Below are positions 9,562 through 19,943 of a stretch of DNA of 64,000 bases, piece after piece. The DNA is taken from contig NZ_JACAVQ010000002.1 in NCBI RefSeq assembly GCF_015354615.1, positions 1 through 64,000 of the forward strand, given 5' to 3'. The DNA comes from Aliidiomarina indica (GTDB taxonomy: Bacteria; Pseudomonadota; Gammaproteobacteria; Enterobacterales; Alteromonadaceae). The translations under genes were made by a program, and so were the position numbers. A model generated the notes under the pieces. That model made no database searches. It was given only the letters and a program-made list of their open reading frames with translations, and was not told where the DNA came from. The first letter of the stretch is position 1, and the number at the start of each line of letters is the position of its first letter.

Positions 9562-10008
9562 TTACTTTTTGTGCTCGAGTGCGGTGCCACGCTTAATTTC
9601 AATGGAACGTGGCTTCATGGCTTCCGGAATTTCTTTTACAAGCTGAATATTCAGTAAGCCATTGCTTAGCTCGGCATCGACCACTTCAACATGCTCAGCC
9701 AAATTGAACTTACGCTCAAAAGAGCGAGCTGCGATACCCTGATACAGGTAATTACGATCTTTCTCTTCGTCCGCTTTTTTACCCCGTACTGTGAGTACGC
9801 CGCGTTCAATTTGAATATCTAAATCATCTTCAGTAAAGCCGGCAACCGCAATGGTAATGGTGTAGCGGTTTTCGCCTGTCGCTTCAATGTTATAGGGAGG
9901 GTAGCCACCGGTGCCGGTGTCCCCACGTAAGGCGTTGTCGAGCATAGAAGCTAAGCGATCAAAGCCAATGCTGCTGCGATATAAAGGTGTTAAATCAATT
10001 GTGTTCAT
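9562..10008 (-). CDS. ibpA: Small heat-shock protein (Hsp20/IbpA family)
   Basis: 148 residues; an ATP-independent holdase that binds unfolding proteins in the cytoplasm. The N-terminus MNTIDLTPLYRSSIGFDRL is the IbpA/IbpB signature. The alpha-crystallin domain spans about residues 35-125 (YNIEATGENRY, VAGF, GVLTVRG, ERKFNL), and a C-terminal I-x-I-like motif (RSIEIKRG) follows. The start at 10008 has AGAGGA about nine bases upstream; an upstream in-frame extension lacks the family N-terminus. It is transcribed alone and ends at the shared terminator. Control by the RpoH of this window (54299) is likely from family knowledge, but I could not point to a clean sigma-32 promoter. Confidence 0.9.
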   Translation of the reverse strand: MNTIDLTPLYRSSIGFDRLASMLDNALRGDTGTGGYPPYNIEATGENRYTITIAVAGFTEDDLDIQIERGVLTVRGKKADEEKDRNYLYQGIAARSFERKFNLAEHVEVVDAELSNGLLNIQLVKEIPEAMKPRSIEIKRGTALEHKK

Positions 10009-10223
10009 AGTCGTGTATCCTCTTTTTGAGCGATGACATAATGTTAGACTGTGTAGGTGAAGCGCTCTCTTTGAGACCCGCCGCCTACATTTCAGATCTA
10101 TGGACTGGGGAAAATTTTTCAAGTGTTCTAATAAAAGTTTTTGCTGGCAGACCTTTGCAACCGACACAAGGGTCGGGTAGTTTTGTGCCAGTGTTGTCTT
10201 CAACCCTAATGGAGCCAAGTAGC

Positions 10224-10640
10224 ATGAGCGATGATGTAAAACCAGGATGTGTTCGCGTCGAAGAGAAAATGGCGCCTTTTACCAATCAGGTCACAACCGC
10301 CAATCACCGTTGGTTAGCCGATGAGCCCGAGCAGCTCGGTGGTGCCGATGAAGGCCCGGCGCCGATGGAAATGGTACTTGCAGGCTTAGGTGCCTGCACA
10401 TCGATGACGTTACGGATGTACGCAAAACGCAAAGAATGGCCATTAGAACGCGTTACGGTTGAGCTTGAGCACAGTAAAGGCGAGCATGGTGCCGAGAGTT
10501 TGAGTCGAGTGATTACGCTTGAAGGCGATTTATCGGAAGAGCAACGGGTGCGATTACTCGAGATAGCGAATAAATGTCCGGTGCATAAAACCTTAACGAA
10601 TCCGAATTTAGATATCCCGACTACGCTAAATAATAACTAA
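10224..10640 (+). CDS. OsmC family protein
   Basis: 138 residues. The family contains thiol peroxidases with two reactive cysteines, both visible here ([17 protein letters not shown] and [10 protein letters not shown]). The region around the first Cys has the usual helix. The ATG at 10224 is preceded by GGAG nine bases away; an ATG at 10209 and a longer upstream frame are possible but less fitting. It diverges from the hsp20 gene and is followed 30 bases later by the esterase gene. Which peroxide it uses cannot be told from sequence. Confidence 0.85.
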   Translation: MSDDVKPGCVRVEEKMAPFTNQVTTANHRWLADEPEQLGGADEGPAPMEMVLAGLGACTSMTLRMYAKRKEWPLERVTVELEHSKGEHGAESLSRVITLEGDLSEEQRVRLLEIANKCPVHKTLTNPNLDIPTTLNNN

Positions 10641-10670
10641 CTGATTGATGTAGTAAATAAGGACGAAAGA

Positions 10671-11330
10671 ATGAATGTATTGCCTTGTGTCGAGGTTGAA
10701 CCTCAGGAGCAAGCAAATGCAGCGGTAATTTGGCTGCATGGTTTAGGTGCAGATGGGCATGATTTCGAGCCCATCGTGCCTCATATTCAGTTACCACAGG
10801 GCGTGCATGCACGTTTCGTTTTCCCTCATGCACCGAAAATTCCGGTTACCATTAATGGTGGCATGACGATGCCTGCTTGGTACGATATTTTGGAAATGAG
10901 TATAGCGCGCAGTGTCGACGAAGCTCAGTTGCGGCAATCGGCGCGGCATGCCTTGGCATTGGTGGAACGCGAGATTGAGCGAGGTATTGCACCGGAGCGC
11001 ATCGTGCTTGCAGGCTTTTCTCAAGGAGGAGCAGTCGCGTACGAAGCGGCTCTCACATGCCCTCATCAGTTGGCGGGTGTTATGTGCTTGTCCACCTACT
11101 TGGCCACACATGAATCGATAGAATCCAATGGCGTGAATAAAGAAACGCCCTTTTTGATTCAGCACGGCACTCAGGACCCTGTAGTACCCGTGCAGTTAGG
11201 CGCGCATGCACGCGATTGGCTGCAAAAAAACGATTATAGGGTGACTTACCAAACTTACCCGATGGCACACCAAGTGTGTGGACCACAAATTAATGATGTG
11301 AGCGCTTGGTTGAGCAGCGTTTTCAAGTAA
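10671..11330 (+). CDS. Carboxylesterase / acyl-protein-thioesterase-like hydrolase
   Basis: 219 residues, a normal size for the phospholipase/carboxylesterase (Abhydrolase_2) family. Catalytic Ser in GFSQGGAV, Asp in HGTQDPVVPV and His in MAHQVC are all present, together with the early HGLGADGHDFEP oxyanion-side motif. No signal peptide, so cytosolic. It lies between the OsmC gene and the S9 peptidase gene with short gaps (30 and 13 bases), suggesting one transcript. The substrate is unknown. Confidence 0.85.
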   Translation: MNVLPCVEVEPQEQANAAVIWLHGLGADGHDFEPIVPHIQLPQGVHARFVFPHAPKIPVTINGGMTMPAWYDILEMSIARSVDEAQLRQSARHALALVEREIERGIAPERIVLAGFSQGGAVAYEAALTCPHQLAGVMCLSTYLATHESIESNGVNKETPFLIQHGTQDPVVPVQLGAHARDWLQKNDYRVTYQTYPMAHQVCGPQINDVSAWLSSVFK

Positions 11331-11343
11331 AGGAGAACAGCAG

Positions 11344-13407
11344 ATGAGATTGCGAATCGGATTATGGGTGGTTATGGCGCTTCTGTTCGGTGCCGTAAGT
11401 ACTCATGCGTTAGCTGCGAATGATCGACAGTTTAGTGCTGAGGATATTTTTGCATTGGAATATGCAAATGATGTGCAAGTATCGCCTGATGGCAAGCGCG
11501 TGGTTTACGTGCGCCACAGTAACGATATTATGTCAGATAGCACGCGCCGCAGTTTGTGGATGATTGATCTGAGTAATGGGGAACACATCCCACTGTTCTC
11601 TGATGAGTTCAGTTATTCCAGTCCCCAATGGGCACCAGATAATAATCGCGTTGCTTTTATTTCCAATCGCTCCGGCTCACAGCAAGTGCATGTGCATTGG
11701 ATAGATGAGCATACGAGTGCTCGCGTCACTGATGTCCGTCGTGGTGTTAGTAATCTCACCTGGTCGCCGAACGGTGAATGGTTAGCCTTTAGCATGGAAG
11801 TGCCAGCAGGCCCAACCGACTTTGCACGTAGCGTGCACCGTCCAAGTCGTCCGGATGGAGCGAACTGGGCGGACACTCCGATTGTGATAGAGCGGGCATA
11901 TTACCAACAAGATGGCCGCGGTGTGCTTGAGTCGGCGTATCGGCAATTATTTGTTGTGCCAGCCGATGGCGGAAGTGAGCGCCAACTCACGTCGGGTGAC
12001 TATAATCATGGCGGTCAGTTAGCGTGGACACCGAACAGTGAAAGCATCATTTTTTCAGCAAATCGTCGTGATGATTGGGAATATCAAACTCTCGAAGCGA
12101 ACTTGTATCAGGTCAATATTGCTAGTAAAGAACTGACTGAGCTTACGAGCACGCCGGGACGCCAGTACAACCCTGTATTTTCACCAGACGGCCGTTATTT
12201 GGCATTCTTGCATGGACACAATGAGCGCGTTCCCTATCGCAATGCAAAGCTGCACGTGATGGATTGGCGCAATAAAGAGGTCACCGAGTTACTGTCCGAT
12301 TTGGATCGCTCGGTTGAGTCGCCAGATTGGTTAAACAACAACACCTTGGTATTCCAATATGCAGATCGCGGCAAATTAAAGCTGGCGCGGGTGTCGGTTC
12401 GCGGTGGTCGTCATACTGACTTAGTGGATAGTGTAGGCACCGGTAGCAATGGCCGACCTTACCTTGGAGGCATGTTTAGCTCGTCGCAAAATGGTGTTTT
12501 GGCGTTTACCCACGCCACCGCCTATCGAATGGGTGAAGTGGGTGTTTGGCAGGGCAACAATCATCGGATTCTTACCAAGTTAAGCGATAGCCTGTTGGGC
12601 CAGCGCGATCTAGGTGAAGTGCATGAATTTACCTATCGCTCCAGTTACGATGAACAGGAAATTCATGGCTGGTACATTACGCCACCTAACTTCGATCCAA
12701 CTAAACAATACCCGCTGTTAATTGAGATTCATGGCGGTCCACACTTAGCCTACGGCCCTTATTTCGCGGCTGAACTGCAGCGATATGCTGCGGAGGGCTA
12801 TATTGTTTTCTACAACAACTATCGTGGCAGTAGCTCTTACGGCGAAGAGTTCGCAATGTTATTGCAGTACAACTACTCATCGCCATACGATTTTGCCGAT
12901 CACATGTCAGGGATAGACGCGCTCATCGATAAGGGCTTTGTCGATACCAACAACTTGTTTATTACTGGTGGTTCAGCAGGTGGTATTGCAACAGCTTATG
13001 CGATTGGCCTCACCGATCGTTTTAATGCGGCAGTAGCAACCAACCCAGTGATTAACTGGGTGAGTAAGGTGCTTACGGCAGATTCTTATTTGTCGCAAAT
13101 TCCAAATCAGTTTCCCGGCATGCCGTGGGAAGAACATGAACACTACTGGCAGCGATCGCCGTTGTCATTGGTGGAAAATGTAACAACGCCCACGTTGTTA
13201 TTTACCGGTGAAGATGATCGGCGCACGCCAATTTCTGATACGGAGCAGTTTTATCAAGCCCTTAAGCTCCTCAATGTTGATACGGCCATGGTGCGTGTGC
13301 CCGGAGCATCTCATGGTGTCTCGAGCCGGCCATCACGAATGATTGCCAAAGTGGAGCATGCGTTGGCGTGGTTTAAGCGCTACCAAAAAGAGCCGGCACA
13401 GGAGTAG
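11344..13407 (+). CDS. Exported S9-family peptidase (dipeptidyl/acylaminoacyl peptidase type)
   Basis: 687 residues. A signal peptide ends in HALA|AND. Residues about 40-410 form a WD40-like beta-propeller (repeated SPDG/SPNG and WxPD/WTPN motifs). The C-terminal alpha/beta-hydrolase domain has catalytic Ser in TGGSAGGIA, Asp in GEDDRRTP and His in GASHGV. The ribosome site AAAGGAG lies nine bases before the ATG. It should cleave short peptides in the periplasm. Ends just before a terminator shared with deoB. Confidence 0.9.
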   Translation: MRLRIGLWVVMALLFGAVSTHALAANDRQFSAEDIFALEYANDVQVSPDGKRVVYVRHSNDIMSDSTRRSLWMIDLSNGEHIPLFSDEFSYSSPQWAPDNNRVAFISNRSGSQQVHVHWIDEHTSARVTDVRRGVSNLTWSPNGEWLAFSMEVPAGPTDFARSVHRPSRPDGANWADTPIVIERAYYQQDGRGVLESAYRQLFVVPADGGSERQLTSGDYNHGGQLAWTPNSESIIFSANRRDDWEYQTLEANLYQVNIASKELTELTSTPGRQYNPVFSPDGRYLAFLHGHNERVPYRNAKLHVMDWRNKEVTELLSDLDRSVESPDWLNNNTLVFQYADRGKLKLARVSVRGGRHTDLVDSVGTGSNGRPYLGGMFSSSQNGVLAFTHATAYRMGEVGVWQGNNHRILTKLSDSLLGQRDLGEVHEFTYRSSYDEQEIHGWYITPPNFDPTKQYPLLIEIHGGPHLAYGPYFAAELQRYAAEGYIVFYNNYRGSSSYGEEFAMLLQYNYSSPYDFADHMSGIDALIDKGFVDTNNLFITGGSAGGIATAYAIGLTDRFNAAVATNPVINWVSKVLTADSYLSQIPNQFPGMPWEEHEHYWQRSPLSLVENVTTPTLLFTGEDDRRTPISDTEQFYQALKLLNVDTAMVRVPGASHGVSSRPSRMIAKVEHALAWFKRYQKEPAQE

Positions 13408-13436
13408 TGCATCGGTACACTTTCAAAAGGTGAAAT

Positions 13437-13470
13437 GAAAAACGCGGTGGTTATACCCACCGCGTTTTTT
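13437..13470. terminator. Bidirectional intrinsic terminator
   Basis: Stem AAAAACGCGGTGG / CCACCGCGTTTTT with a short TTATAC loop. It sits between the convergent S9 peptidase and deoB genes and touches the deoB stop codon. Confidence 0.85.
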
Positions 13471-14690
13471 TATAAAAAGGACTTACCGTATTCTGTGGGA
13501 GGCAAGTTAAGGTGTTGGGCAATGCTCTGTCCGATATCGGCAAAGGTGTCGCGGCGACCAATATTGCCGCCTTTCACACCCGGACCAAAGCAAATGACTG
13601 GCACGTACTCGCGGGTATGGTCGCTACCGGGCCACGTGGGGTCGCAGCCATGATCAGCCGTAATAAACACGCGGTCTCCTTCGCGCAATTTTGCGAACAG
13701 CTCGGGTAAACGGCGATCAAAGGACTCCAAGGCGCGGGCGTACCCTGCCACATTACGACGATGCCCATACTCCATGTCAAAATCAACAAAGTTGGGGAAG
13801 ATAATACTGCGCTCAGGCGCGCTGTCGAGTGCGGCTAATGTTGCGTCAAATAATGCGTCGTTGCCGCCTGCTTTTACTTGCTGTGTGATGCCCTGTTGAG
13901 CATAGATATCCGCAATTTTTCCGATACTAATCACTTCGCCGCCAGCATCTTTGAGCTTATCAAGTACCGTGGGCGAAGGCGGTAACACCGAGTAGTCTCT
14001 TCGGTTGCCAGTACGCTTAAAGGTTTCTGGGCTATCGCCAAGGAATGGCCGCGCAATCACGCGTCCCACCCGCAGGCCATGACTATCTAACGTTTTCCGG
14101 GCCAGTTCAGAGAGCTTTAACAGGCGATCTAACCCAAAGCTCTCTTCGTGGGCGGCTATTTGCAATACCGAGTCTGCCGACGTGTAGAAAATCGGCTTAC
14201 CCGACGTCATATGTTCTTCACCGAGACGGGCGATAATTTCGGTACCGGATGCGTGGCAATTACCTAAGATTCCAGGAAGATCAGCCGCGTCGACAATGTC
14301 ATCGATTAAAGCGGAAGGGAACGTTGGAATCTCTTTGGGAAAATAATGCCAGTCAAAAAGCACCGGAACGCCGGCTATTTCCCAGTGACCGCTGGGGGTG
14401 TCTTTGCCTCGACTTAATTCTTGGGCGTAACCATAAAGCGCTTCAGCAGGGCCATCGAAGGCCATTCCCGGTGGGCGCGCGCCGCCACTTTCCGTGGCCA
14501 ACAAACCCAAACCTAGTTTTTCCAGATTAGGCAACGACAATGGTCCAGAGCGACCCTCATTGGCTTCATTGTTTGCACAGGCTTGTGCAATGTGCGCAAA
14601 GGTATTTGCACCCACATCACCAAACTCTGCAGCGTCGGCGGAAGCGCCAACGCCGAATGAATCCATCATTAAAATGATCGCTCGTGCCAT
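13470..14690 (-). CDS. deoB: Phosphopentomutase
   Basis: 406 residues, the usual length. Converts (deoxy)ribose-1-phosphate to the 5-phosphate, linking DeoA to DeoC in nucleoside breakdown. Alkaline-phosphatase-fold metal sites are visible: [13 protein letters not shown] at the N-terminus, [11 protein letters not shown], and [11 protein letters not shown] with SDHTRE near the C-terminus. It is the last gene of the minus-strand run, five bases after deoA. Confidence 0.95.
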   Translation of the reverse strand: MARAIILMMDSFGVGASADAAEFGDVGANTFAHIAQACANNEANEGRSGPLSLPNLEKLGLGLLATESGGARPPGMAFDGPAEALYGYAQELSRGKDTPSGHWEIAGVPVLFDWHYFPKEIPTFPSALIDDIVDAADLPGILGNCHASGTEIIARLGEEHMTSGKPIFYTSADSVLQIAAHEESFGLDRLLKLSELARKTLDSHGLRVGRVIARPFLGDSPETFKRTGNRRDYSVLPPSPTVLDKLKDAGGEVISIGKIADIYAQQGITQQVKAGGNDALFDATLAALDSAPERSIIFPNFVDFDMEYGHRRNVAGYARALESFDRRLPELFAKLREGDRVFITADHGCDPTWPGSDHTREYVPVICFGPGVKGGNIGRRDTFADIGQSIAQHLNLPPTEYGKSFL

Positions 14691-14695
14691 CTTGC

Positions 14696-16030
14696 TTACT
14701 CCCGGATACTTTCTTTTGTCAGTATCTCATAGATCACAGGGTCCAGTTCCGGCAAAGATTCGCTCAAGCCAATCGATGCCTTCAATTCAACCGACGCCAT
14801 GGCCGCGGAGGCTTCGTCTCGGGCATGGATCATGGCGATGGGACGGTCATGATCGACAAAACTACCAATAGGGGCAAGATCGCTTAGGCCTACTGCGTGA
14901 TCAATGGTATCGCTTGGATTGGTGCGACCTCCACCGAGGCTGACCACCACTAAACCAAGTTCCCGTGTTGCGATTTGGCTAATGTAACCTGAAGCATCTG
15001 CATACACTGGAATGATCACGGGTGCTTTGGGTAAGTAACGGTCATAATTTTCGACGAAGTCTGACGGTCCACCTAAAGCATGGACCATTTTCCCGAAAAT
15101 TTCCGCTGCGCGACCCGAATTAAGGGCATCATGCAGTTTGGTTTCAGCGTCATCTTTGCTTTGGGCAATCCCGCTGCGCATGAGCATTTGGGCACACAAG
15201 CCCATGGTCACTTCATGCAAGCGCGGGTTGCGTCGCTTGCCAATCAAGTATTCAACGGCCTCGCGCATTTCAGTGGCATTGCCTGCAGTATCGCCGAGCG
15301 CCTGATTCATGTCGGTGATAAGTGCACTTGTGTTTACTCCAGCACCGTTAGCCACTTCAACAATACTGCTCGCCAAGGCGCGCGACTTAGCCAGATCAGT
15401 CATGAAGGCACCGTTTCCTGTCTTCACGTCCATCACTAAGGCCTCAAGACCTGCGGACAACTTTTTCGACAGGATGGAGGCGGTAATCAGCGGAATGGAA
15501 TCCACTGTTGCGGTAACATCACGTATGGAATAAAAGCGCTTATCGGCAGGAGCTATACTTGCGGTTTGGCCAATAATCGCCACACCAATTTCTTTCACAA
15601 TGCGCTGGAAATCATTTTGCTCAGGCTGAATGTTATAACCCGGAATACTCTCAAATTTATCCAAAGTGCCACCGGTATGGCCCAAGCCACGACCGGCAAT
15701 CATAGGCACATAGCCACCACATGCTGCCACCATGGGGCCTAACATCAGGCTGACCGAATCACTGACGCCACCGGTAGAGTGTTTATCAACAATGGGGCCT
15801 GCTAAGTTCATGTGCTCCCAGTTCAACACGCTACCAGAATTCATCATGGCTTCGGTTAATGCAACCCGCTCGGGCATTTCCATACCGTTAAAATACACCG
15901 CCATAGCAAAGGCAGCGATTTGCCCTTCGGTGACACCACCGCCGGTGATGCCTTTAACGAAGAATTGAATTTGCTCGGCACTAAGAACTTTGCCATCGCG
16001 TTTTGCTTTGATAATTTCTTGGGGCAACAT
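14696..16030 (-). CDS. deoA: Thymidine phosphorylase
   Basis: 444 residues from the ATG at 16030, preceded by AGGAGG eight bases away. Splits thymidine with phosphate to thymine and deoxyribose-1-phosphate. The pyrimidine-nucleoside phosphorylase signature is clear ([29 protein letters not shown]), and the N-terminal helical and C-terminal domains are complete. The start lies one base after the deoC stop, so translation is coupled. Confidence 0.95.
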   Translation of the reverse strand: MLPQEIIKAKRDGKVLSAEQIQFFVKGITGGGVTEGQIAAFAMAVYFNGMEMPERVALTEAMMNSGSVLNWEHMNLAGPIVDKHSTGGVSDSVSLMLGPMVAACGGYVPMIAGRGLGHTGGTLDKFESIPGYNIQPEQNDFQRIVKEIGVAIIGQTASIAPADKRFYSIRDVTATVDSIPLITASILSKKLSAGLEALVMDVKTGNGAFMTDLAKSRALASSIVEVANGAGVNTSALITDMNQALGDTAGNATEMREAVEYLIGKRRNPRLHEVTMGLCAQMLMRSGIAQSKDDAETKLHDALNSGRAAEIFGKMVHALGGPSDFVENYDRYLPKAPVIIPVYADASGYISQIATRELGLVVVSLGGGRTNPSDTIDHAVGLSDLAPIGSFVDHDRPIAMIHARDEASAAMASVELKASIGLSESLPELDPVIYEILTKESIRE

Positions 16031-16031
16031 C

Positions 16032-16865
16032 TTAATAGCCTCCTGCTTGTGTAGCTTCATCCGTTCCTTCTAAAACAGATATAAGATTACTGCGTACCGA
16101 GCTTGCACCCAATCGCAATAAAGACGGACGTACCGCATCGGCACCGAGAGTTTGTTGTGCTGCTTGCATATAAACGAGTGCATCATCAAGCGTTCGGATA
16201 CCGCCGGCAGGCTTAAAACCTACAGGTCGCACAGGCGCTGCTTGATGGTCACCCGTTGCGCGGTGCGCGGCAATGGCGCCAAGCATAATTTCTGCGGCTT
16301 CCGGGGTGGCATTCGTGGCCACTTTCCCTGTGGACGTTTTTATAAAATCGGCACCGCCTGCAATGGCAATGGCACTGGCTTCTTGAATGAATTTCGGGCT
16401 ATTCAGCTCACCGGTTTCTAAAATCACCTTCAACATGGCGCGTTCGCCGCAGGCGGCTTTGCACGCTTGTACTAAACGCAAAGGCGTGTCGGTATCGCCG
16501 CTCATCAATGCCCGGTAAGGAAACACAACATCTATTTCATCGGCGCCATAGGCGATGCTGGCTAAGGTCTCTTTCACCGCAATATCAATATCAGAATCGC
16601 CGTGGGGGAAGTTAGTCACGGTGGCTAACCGCACATGATACAAGCCCTTGTCATCAAGAATCCGACGTGCCCATGGTAAAAAGCGCGGGAAAATACATAG
16701 CGCAGCTACGCAGGTAAGGTTGCCATCTGCATCACGCCACTTTGCTTTGGCACACAAATCTTCAATGTCTGCTCGGGTTTCGGTATCGGTCAGGCTGGTT
16801 AGGTCTAGCAATGAAAATGCCAGACGTGCTTGTTCTTGGCGCGTCAGGGTTGCAATATCCGTCAT
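16032..16865 (-). CDS. deoC: Deoxyribose-phosphate aldolase
   Basis: 277 residues, slightly longer than the 259 of the E. coli enzyme. Cleaves deoxyribose-5-phosphate to acetaldehyde and glyceraldehyde-3-phosphate. The Schiff-base Lys is in [10 protein letters not shown] and the second Lys in [10 protein letters not shown]. Its ATG overlaps the cdd stop codon by four bases (ATGA), and deoA follows after one base, so cdd-deoC-deoA are tightly coupled. Confidence 0.95.
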   Translation of the reverse strand: MTDIATLTRQEQARLAFSLLDLTSLTDTETRADIEDLCAKAKWRDADGNLTCVAALCIFPRFLPWARRILDDKGLYHVRLATVTNFPHGDSDIDIAVKETLASIAYGADEIDVVFPYRALMSGDTDTPLRLVQACKAACGERAMLKVILETGELNSPKFIQEASAIAIAGGADFIKTSTGKVATNATPEAAEIMLGAIAAHRATGDHQAAPVRPVGFKPAGGIRTLDDALVYMQAAQQTLGADAVRPSLLRLGASSVRSNLISVLEGTDEATQAGGY

Positions 16866-17284
16866 GATTTCTCCGCGGCTTTCTCATGATCTGCAAGGTG
16901 CTCAGGGCCGAAAGAGTGAGGAAGTAATTCGTCCACGGTCATAACACCGCGTACTCCTTCCGGACCACACATGTACACGCGCGTATCGACCGTAGAGAAC
17001 TCACGAATACGTTGCCGACAGCCGCCACAGGGTGTTAACAAGCCATCAGCTTGCCCAATCACAAAAATGTCTTTAATGGTATCGCCACCACCCATCACCA
17101 TGGCCGCAATGGCACCGGCCTCAGCACATGTTCCCTCGGGGTAGGATGCATTCTCAACATTGCAGCCGCAAAATGTGGCCCCAGACGTAGTGCGGATGGC
17201 ACAACCTACCGGAAATTTAGAGTAGGGCGAATAGGAGCGCTCCATGGCGGCTTTCGCCAACGCGAATAATGGGTCTTGGCTCAT
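16862..17284 (-). CDS. cdd: Cytidine deaminase, small tetrameric type
   Basis: 140 residues, the size of the homotetrameric enzymes and not the 294-residue E. coli type. Deaminates (deoxy)cytidine to (deoxy)uridine. Zinc ligands and catalytic Glu are in GTCAEAGAI and PCGGCRQ. It begins 34 bases after the glpK stop; the ribosome site is weak. The promoter for the deo part could lie in or before glpK. Confidence 0.92.
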   Translation of the reverse strand: MSQDPLFALAKAAMERSYSPYSKFPVGCAIRTTSGATFCGCNVENASYPEGTCAEAGAIAAMVMGGGDTIKDIFVIGQADGLLTPCGGCRQRIREFSTVDTRVYMCGPEGVRGVMTVDELLPHSFGPEHLADHEKAAEKS

Positions 17285-17318
17285 ACATTCTCAAATTTTC
17301 TAAAAAAGGGCACACATT

Positions 17319-18827
17319 CTACCTGACTTTTTCTACCGCGGCTAACCAGCGCTGATAGACTTTATCGCGGGTTTTTTCGTCGAGCTCAGGGCTCCAACGA
17401 TCATCCGCACGGCAGAGCGTTTCAATGTCACTCAAATCGGAGAAAATCCCTGCTTGTAAGCCGGCAAGTAAAGCGGCACCCCTTACTGTGGTTTCCGGTG
17501 TATTGGCGCGCAGTACTGGGTGTCCCGTCATGTCGGATAGCGCCTGCAAAAACCAGCTATTTTCGGTCATCCCGCCGTCTACCCGAAGTTCGTCCACTTC
17601 CTGACCATCATCTTCCATGGCCGTGAGTAGATCACGGGTTTGCAGCGCAACACTGCGTAATGCAGCCGCCGCAATTTGCGATCGTCCGGTATCACGCGTC
17701 ATGCCAAAGAGAGCGGCTCTCGCATCTGGATCCCAGTAAGGCGCGCCTAAGCCGGTAAACGCGGGAATGAGCATTTCTGTTTGCTGCCAAGAAACTTTCT
17801 CCGACAATGCTTCAGTTTCCGCGGCTTGCTCAATCATACCGAGCTTATCTCGCAGCCACTGTACAATAGCCCCGGCCATAAAAATACTGCCCTCAAGGGC
17901 GTAGGTAGGCTTACCTTTAAGTTGGTATGCCACGGTTGAAAGGAGCCGGTTTTCCGATATTCGGGGGCGATCGCCGGTGTTGACGAGAGCAAAACAGCCG
18001 GTGCCATAGGTGCTTTTCAGTTGCCCCTGAGAGAAACACGCTTGGCCCACTAATGCCCCTTGTTGGTCACCAATCATGGCTAACACAGGAACCGTTTTAT
18101 CGCTGTCAGAATTTGGCACAAGAGTGCTGCAAGCCACGTCACCGAAATGATCCGCGTTATCACGAATTTCAGGCAGCAGGGCTTTTGGAATATCGAACAG
18201 ATCGAGCAGTTCGCTATCCCACTCCCGTGACTCCAAATTCATTAATAAAGTGCGTGATGCGTTAGTGGCATCAGTGGCATGAACTTCACCCTCCGTGAGG
18301 CGCCACAGAAGGAACGAATCGATGGTGCCAAAGCACAATTCGCCGGCTTCAGCACGATCTTTCGCCCCATCTACATGTTTGAGGATCCATTGAATTTTGG
18401 TGGCGGAAAAATAGGGATCGAGTAACAGACCGGTTTTTTCTTGAACGAGGGCCTCGTGACCATCGTCTTTTAACTCTCGGCAGTGGGCCGCTGTCCGTCT
18501 ATCTTGCCAAACAATGGCAGGATAAATTGCCTTGCCGCTGTCACGCTCCCAAATAACGGTTGTTTCACGTTGGTTGGTAATACCAATCCCGGCCAGATCG
18601 GAGGCATGGATATCGGCGTCTTTGATGGCGTCTTTGCAGGCGTCTATGGTTGTTTGCCATATATCCTCTGGGTCATGTTCCACCCAGCCGTCATCGGGGA
18701 AATGTTGATCAAACTCATGTTGGCCACGACCGGCCACCTCGAACTGATCGTCGGTAGCGTGGTACACCATGGCACGACTCGATGTCGTGCCCTGATCAAT
18801 AGCCAAAAGATACTTACCTTGAGGCAT
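17319..18827 (-). CDS. glpK: Glycerol kinase
   Basis: 502 residues, as in E. coli. Phosphorylates glycerol with ATP. FGGY-kinase features: AIDQGTTSSRAMV at the N-terminus, TNQRET, and the C-terminal RVDGGMTENSWFLQ. The ribosome site AAGGAG precedes the ATG. It lies 20 bases after purK and 34 before cdd, with no glpF, glpD or glpR in the window. Its place between purine and deoxynucleoside genes is unusual. Confidence 0.95.
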   Translation of the reverse strand: MPQGKYLLAIDQGTTSSRAMVYHATDDQFEVAGRGQHEFDQHFPDDGWVEHDPEDIWQTTIDACKDAIKDADIHASDLAGIGITNQRETTVIWERDSGKAIYPAIVWQDRRTAAHCRELKDDGHEALVQEKTGLLLDPYFSATKIQWILKHVDGAKDRAEAGELCFGTIDSFLLWRLTEGEVHATDATNASRTLLMNLESREWDSELLDLFDIPKALLPEIRDNADHFGDVACSTLVPNSDSDKTVPVLAMIGDQQGALVGQACFSQGQLKSTYGTGCFALVNTGDRPRISENRLLSTVAYQLKGKPTYALEGSIFMAGAIVQWLRDKLGMIEQAAETEALSEKVSWQQTEMLIPAFTGLGAPYWDPDARAALFGMTRDTGRSQIAAAALRSVALQTRDLLTAMEDDGQEVDELRVDGGMTENSWFLQALSDMTGHPVLRANTPETTVRGAALLAGLQAGIFSDLSDIETLCRADDRWSPELDEKTRDKVYQRWLAAVEKVR

Positions 18828-18847
18828 AGCAACTCCTTGCTTTTATC

Positions 18848-19939
18848 TTAGCTGAGGATCTGCAGTTCTGATGCCCACTGTGTTGCGAGGGCTTCTGCAC
18901 CCGCGCGGTCGTTGACGTGAAAGTTAACGTGTCCTACTTTGCGACCCGGCCGCGCTTCTTTACCATACCAGAATGGAGCAGATTCGCCATCTTGCCAGAG
19001 TGAGTCTGGAATATGTGGCACACCAATGGCGTTAACCATCAATGTGGGCTGAATCACAAAAGGAGCGAACGGCATATTGGTAAGGGCGCGAATATGCAAG
19101 GCGAACTGACTGATGTTCGCGCCTTGCATCGACCAATGGCCTGAATTGTGTACGCGAGGCGCAATTTCATTCACCAGTAAACGGGCTTCGCTGCCTTCGC
19201 CGACAATAAAGAATTCGATGGCAAGGGTGCCAACGTATCCTAGATGTTCTGTAATTTTGGAAAATGCGCGTTCAGCGTCTTGTTGCAAATGCTCTGGAAA
19301 CGCCTGAATGCCAGCAAAGGTATGGCTTAAAATACCATTGCGATGAACGTTTTCAACGAGCGGGTAGCATTGGATACGGCCATCGGCTGCCCGCGCGCCC
19401 ACAATGGACACTTCACATTGAAAGGGAATCATGGCTTCGATGATGCCGGGCTGTCGCCCCGCTGTATCCGCTAGAGCGGTGATATCGCCAGCATTGTCGG
19501 CGTCGTAACGCCACTGACTTTTGCCGTCATAGCCACCGCTTGCCGCTTTAATCACTGCTTTGCCTTGCCACTGTGCAATCGCATCTTGGAATTGCGTCTG
19601 GGTGTTAAAGGCTACCCAAGGGGCGGTAGCGATTTCCAGATCGTCACACAGTTTTTTCTCAAGTTGACGATGTGTCAGAGGCAATATCTTGCTCGGATCG
19701 GTCAGGAGTTTATCGGCAGCTAACTGCACATGCTCAGGATCAAGTTGCTCATGCTCCCAGCTCACCACATCGGCCCATGCAACCGCATCAGCGATACTCA
19801 TTTGCATGGCAACATGCGCCCCAGCCGGCATCACCTGATGGGTTCGAGTGTTGACGAGCAAACATTCATGGCCGAGGCGAATGGTCGCCTGCGCCAACAT
19901 TTGGCCAAGCTGGCCATTGCCGAGAATTAAAATATTCAT
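18848..19939 (-). CDS. purK: N5-carboxyaminoimidazole ribonucleotide synthase
   Basis: 363 residues from the ATG at 19939 (MNILILGNGQLGQM); the longer frame upstream overlaps purE and lacks homology. ATP-grasp enzyme of purine synthesis that carboxylates AIR to N5-CAIR. The ATP-grasp core is visible (VIKAASGGYDGKSQW, EFF, NEIAPRVHNSGHW). It starts four bases after the purE stop, the standard purEK arrangement. Confidence 0.95.
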   Translation of the reverse strand: MNILILGNGQLGQMLAQATIRLGHECLLVNTRTHQVMPAGAHVAMQMSIADAVAWADVVSWEHEQLDPEHVQLAADKLLTDPSKILPLTHRQLEKKLCDDLEIATAPWVAFNTQTQFQDAIAQWQGKAVIKAASGGYDGKSQWRYDADNAGDITALADTAGRQPGIIEAMIPFQCEVSIVGARAADGRIQCYPLVENVHRNGILSHTFAGIQAFPEHLQQDAERAFSKITEHLGYVGTLAIEFFIVGEGSEARLLVNEIAPRVHNSGHWSMQGANISQFALHIRALTNMPFAPFVIQPTLMVNAIGVPHIPDSLWQDGESAPFWYGKEARPGRKVGHVNFHVNDRAGAEALATQWASELQILS

Positions 19940-19943
19940 GTGC

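Noticed and set aside
9562-10218. Longer start for the hsp20 gene
   Set aside because: The extra 70 residues overlap the promoter area and the divergent OsmC gene. The IbpA-type N-terminus begins at 10008 with a good ribosome site.
10009-10223. Sigma-32 promoter for hsp20
   Set aside because: No stretch matches both the -35 and -10 heat-shock consensus at proper spacing; naming one would be a guess.
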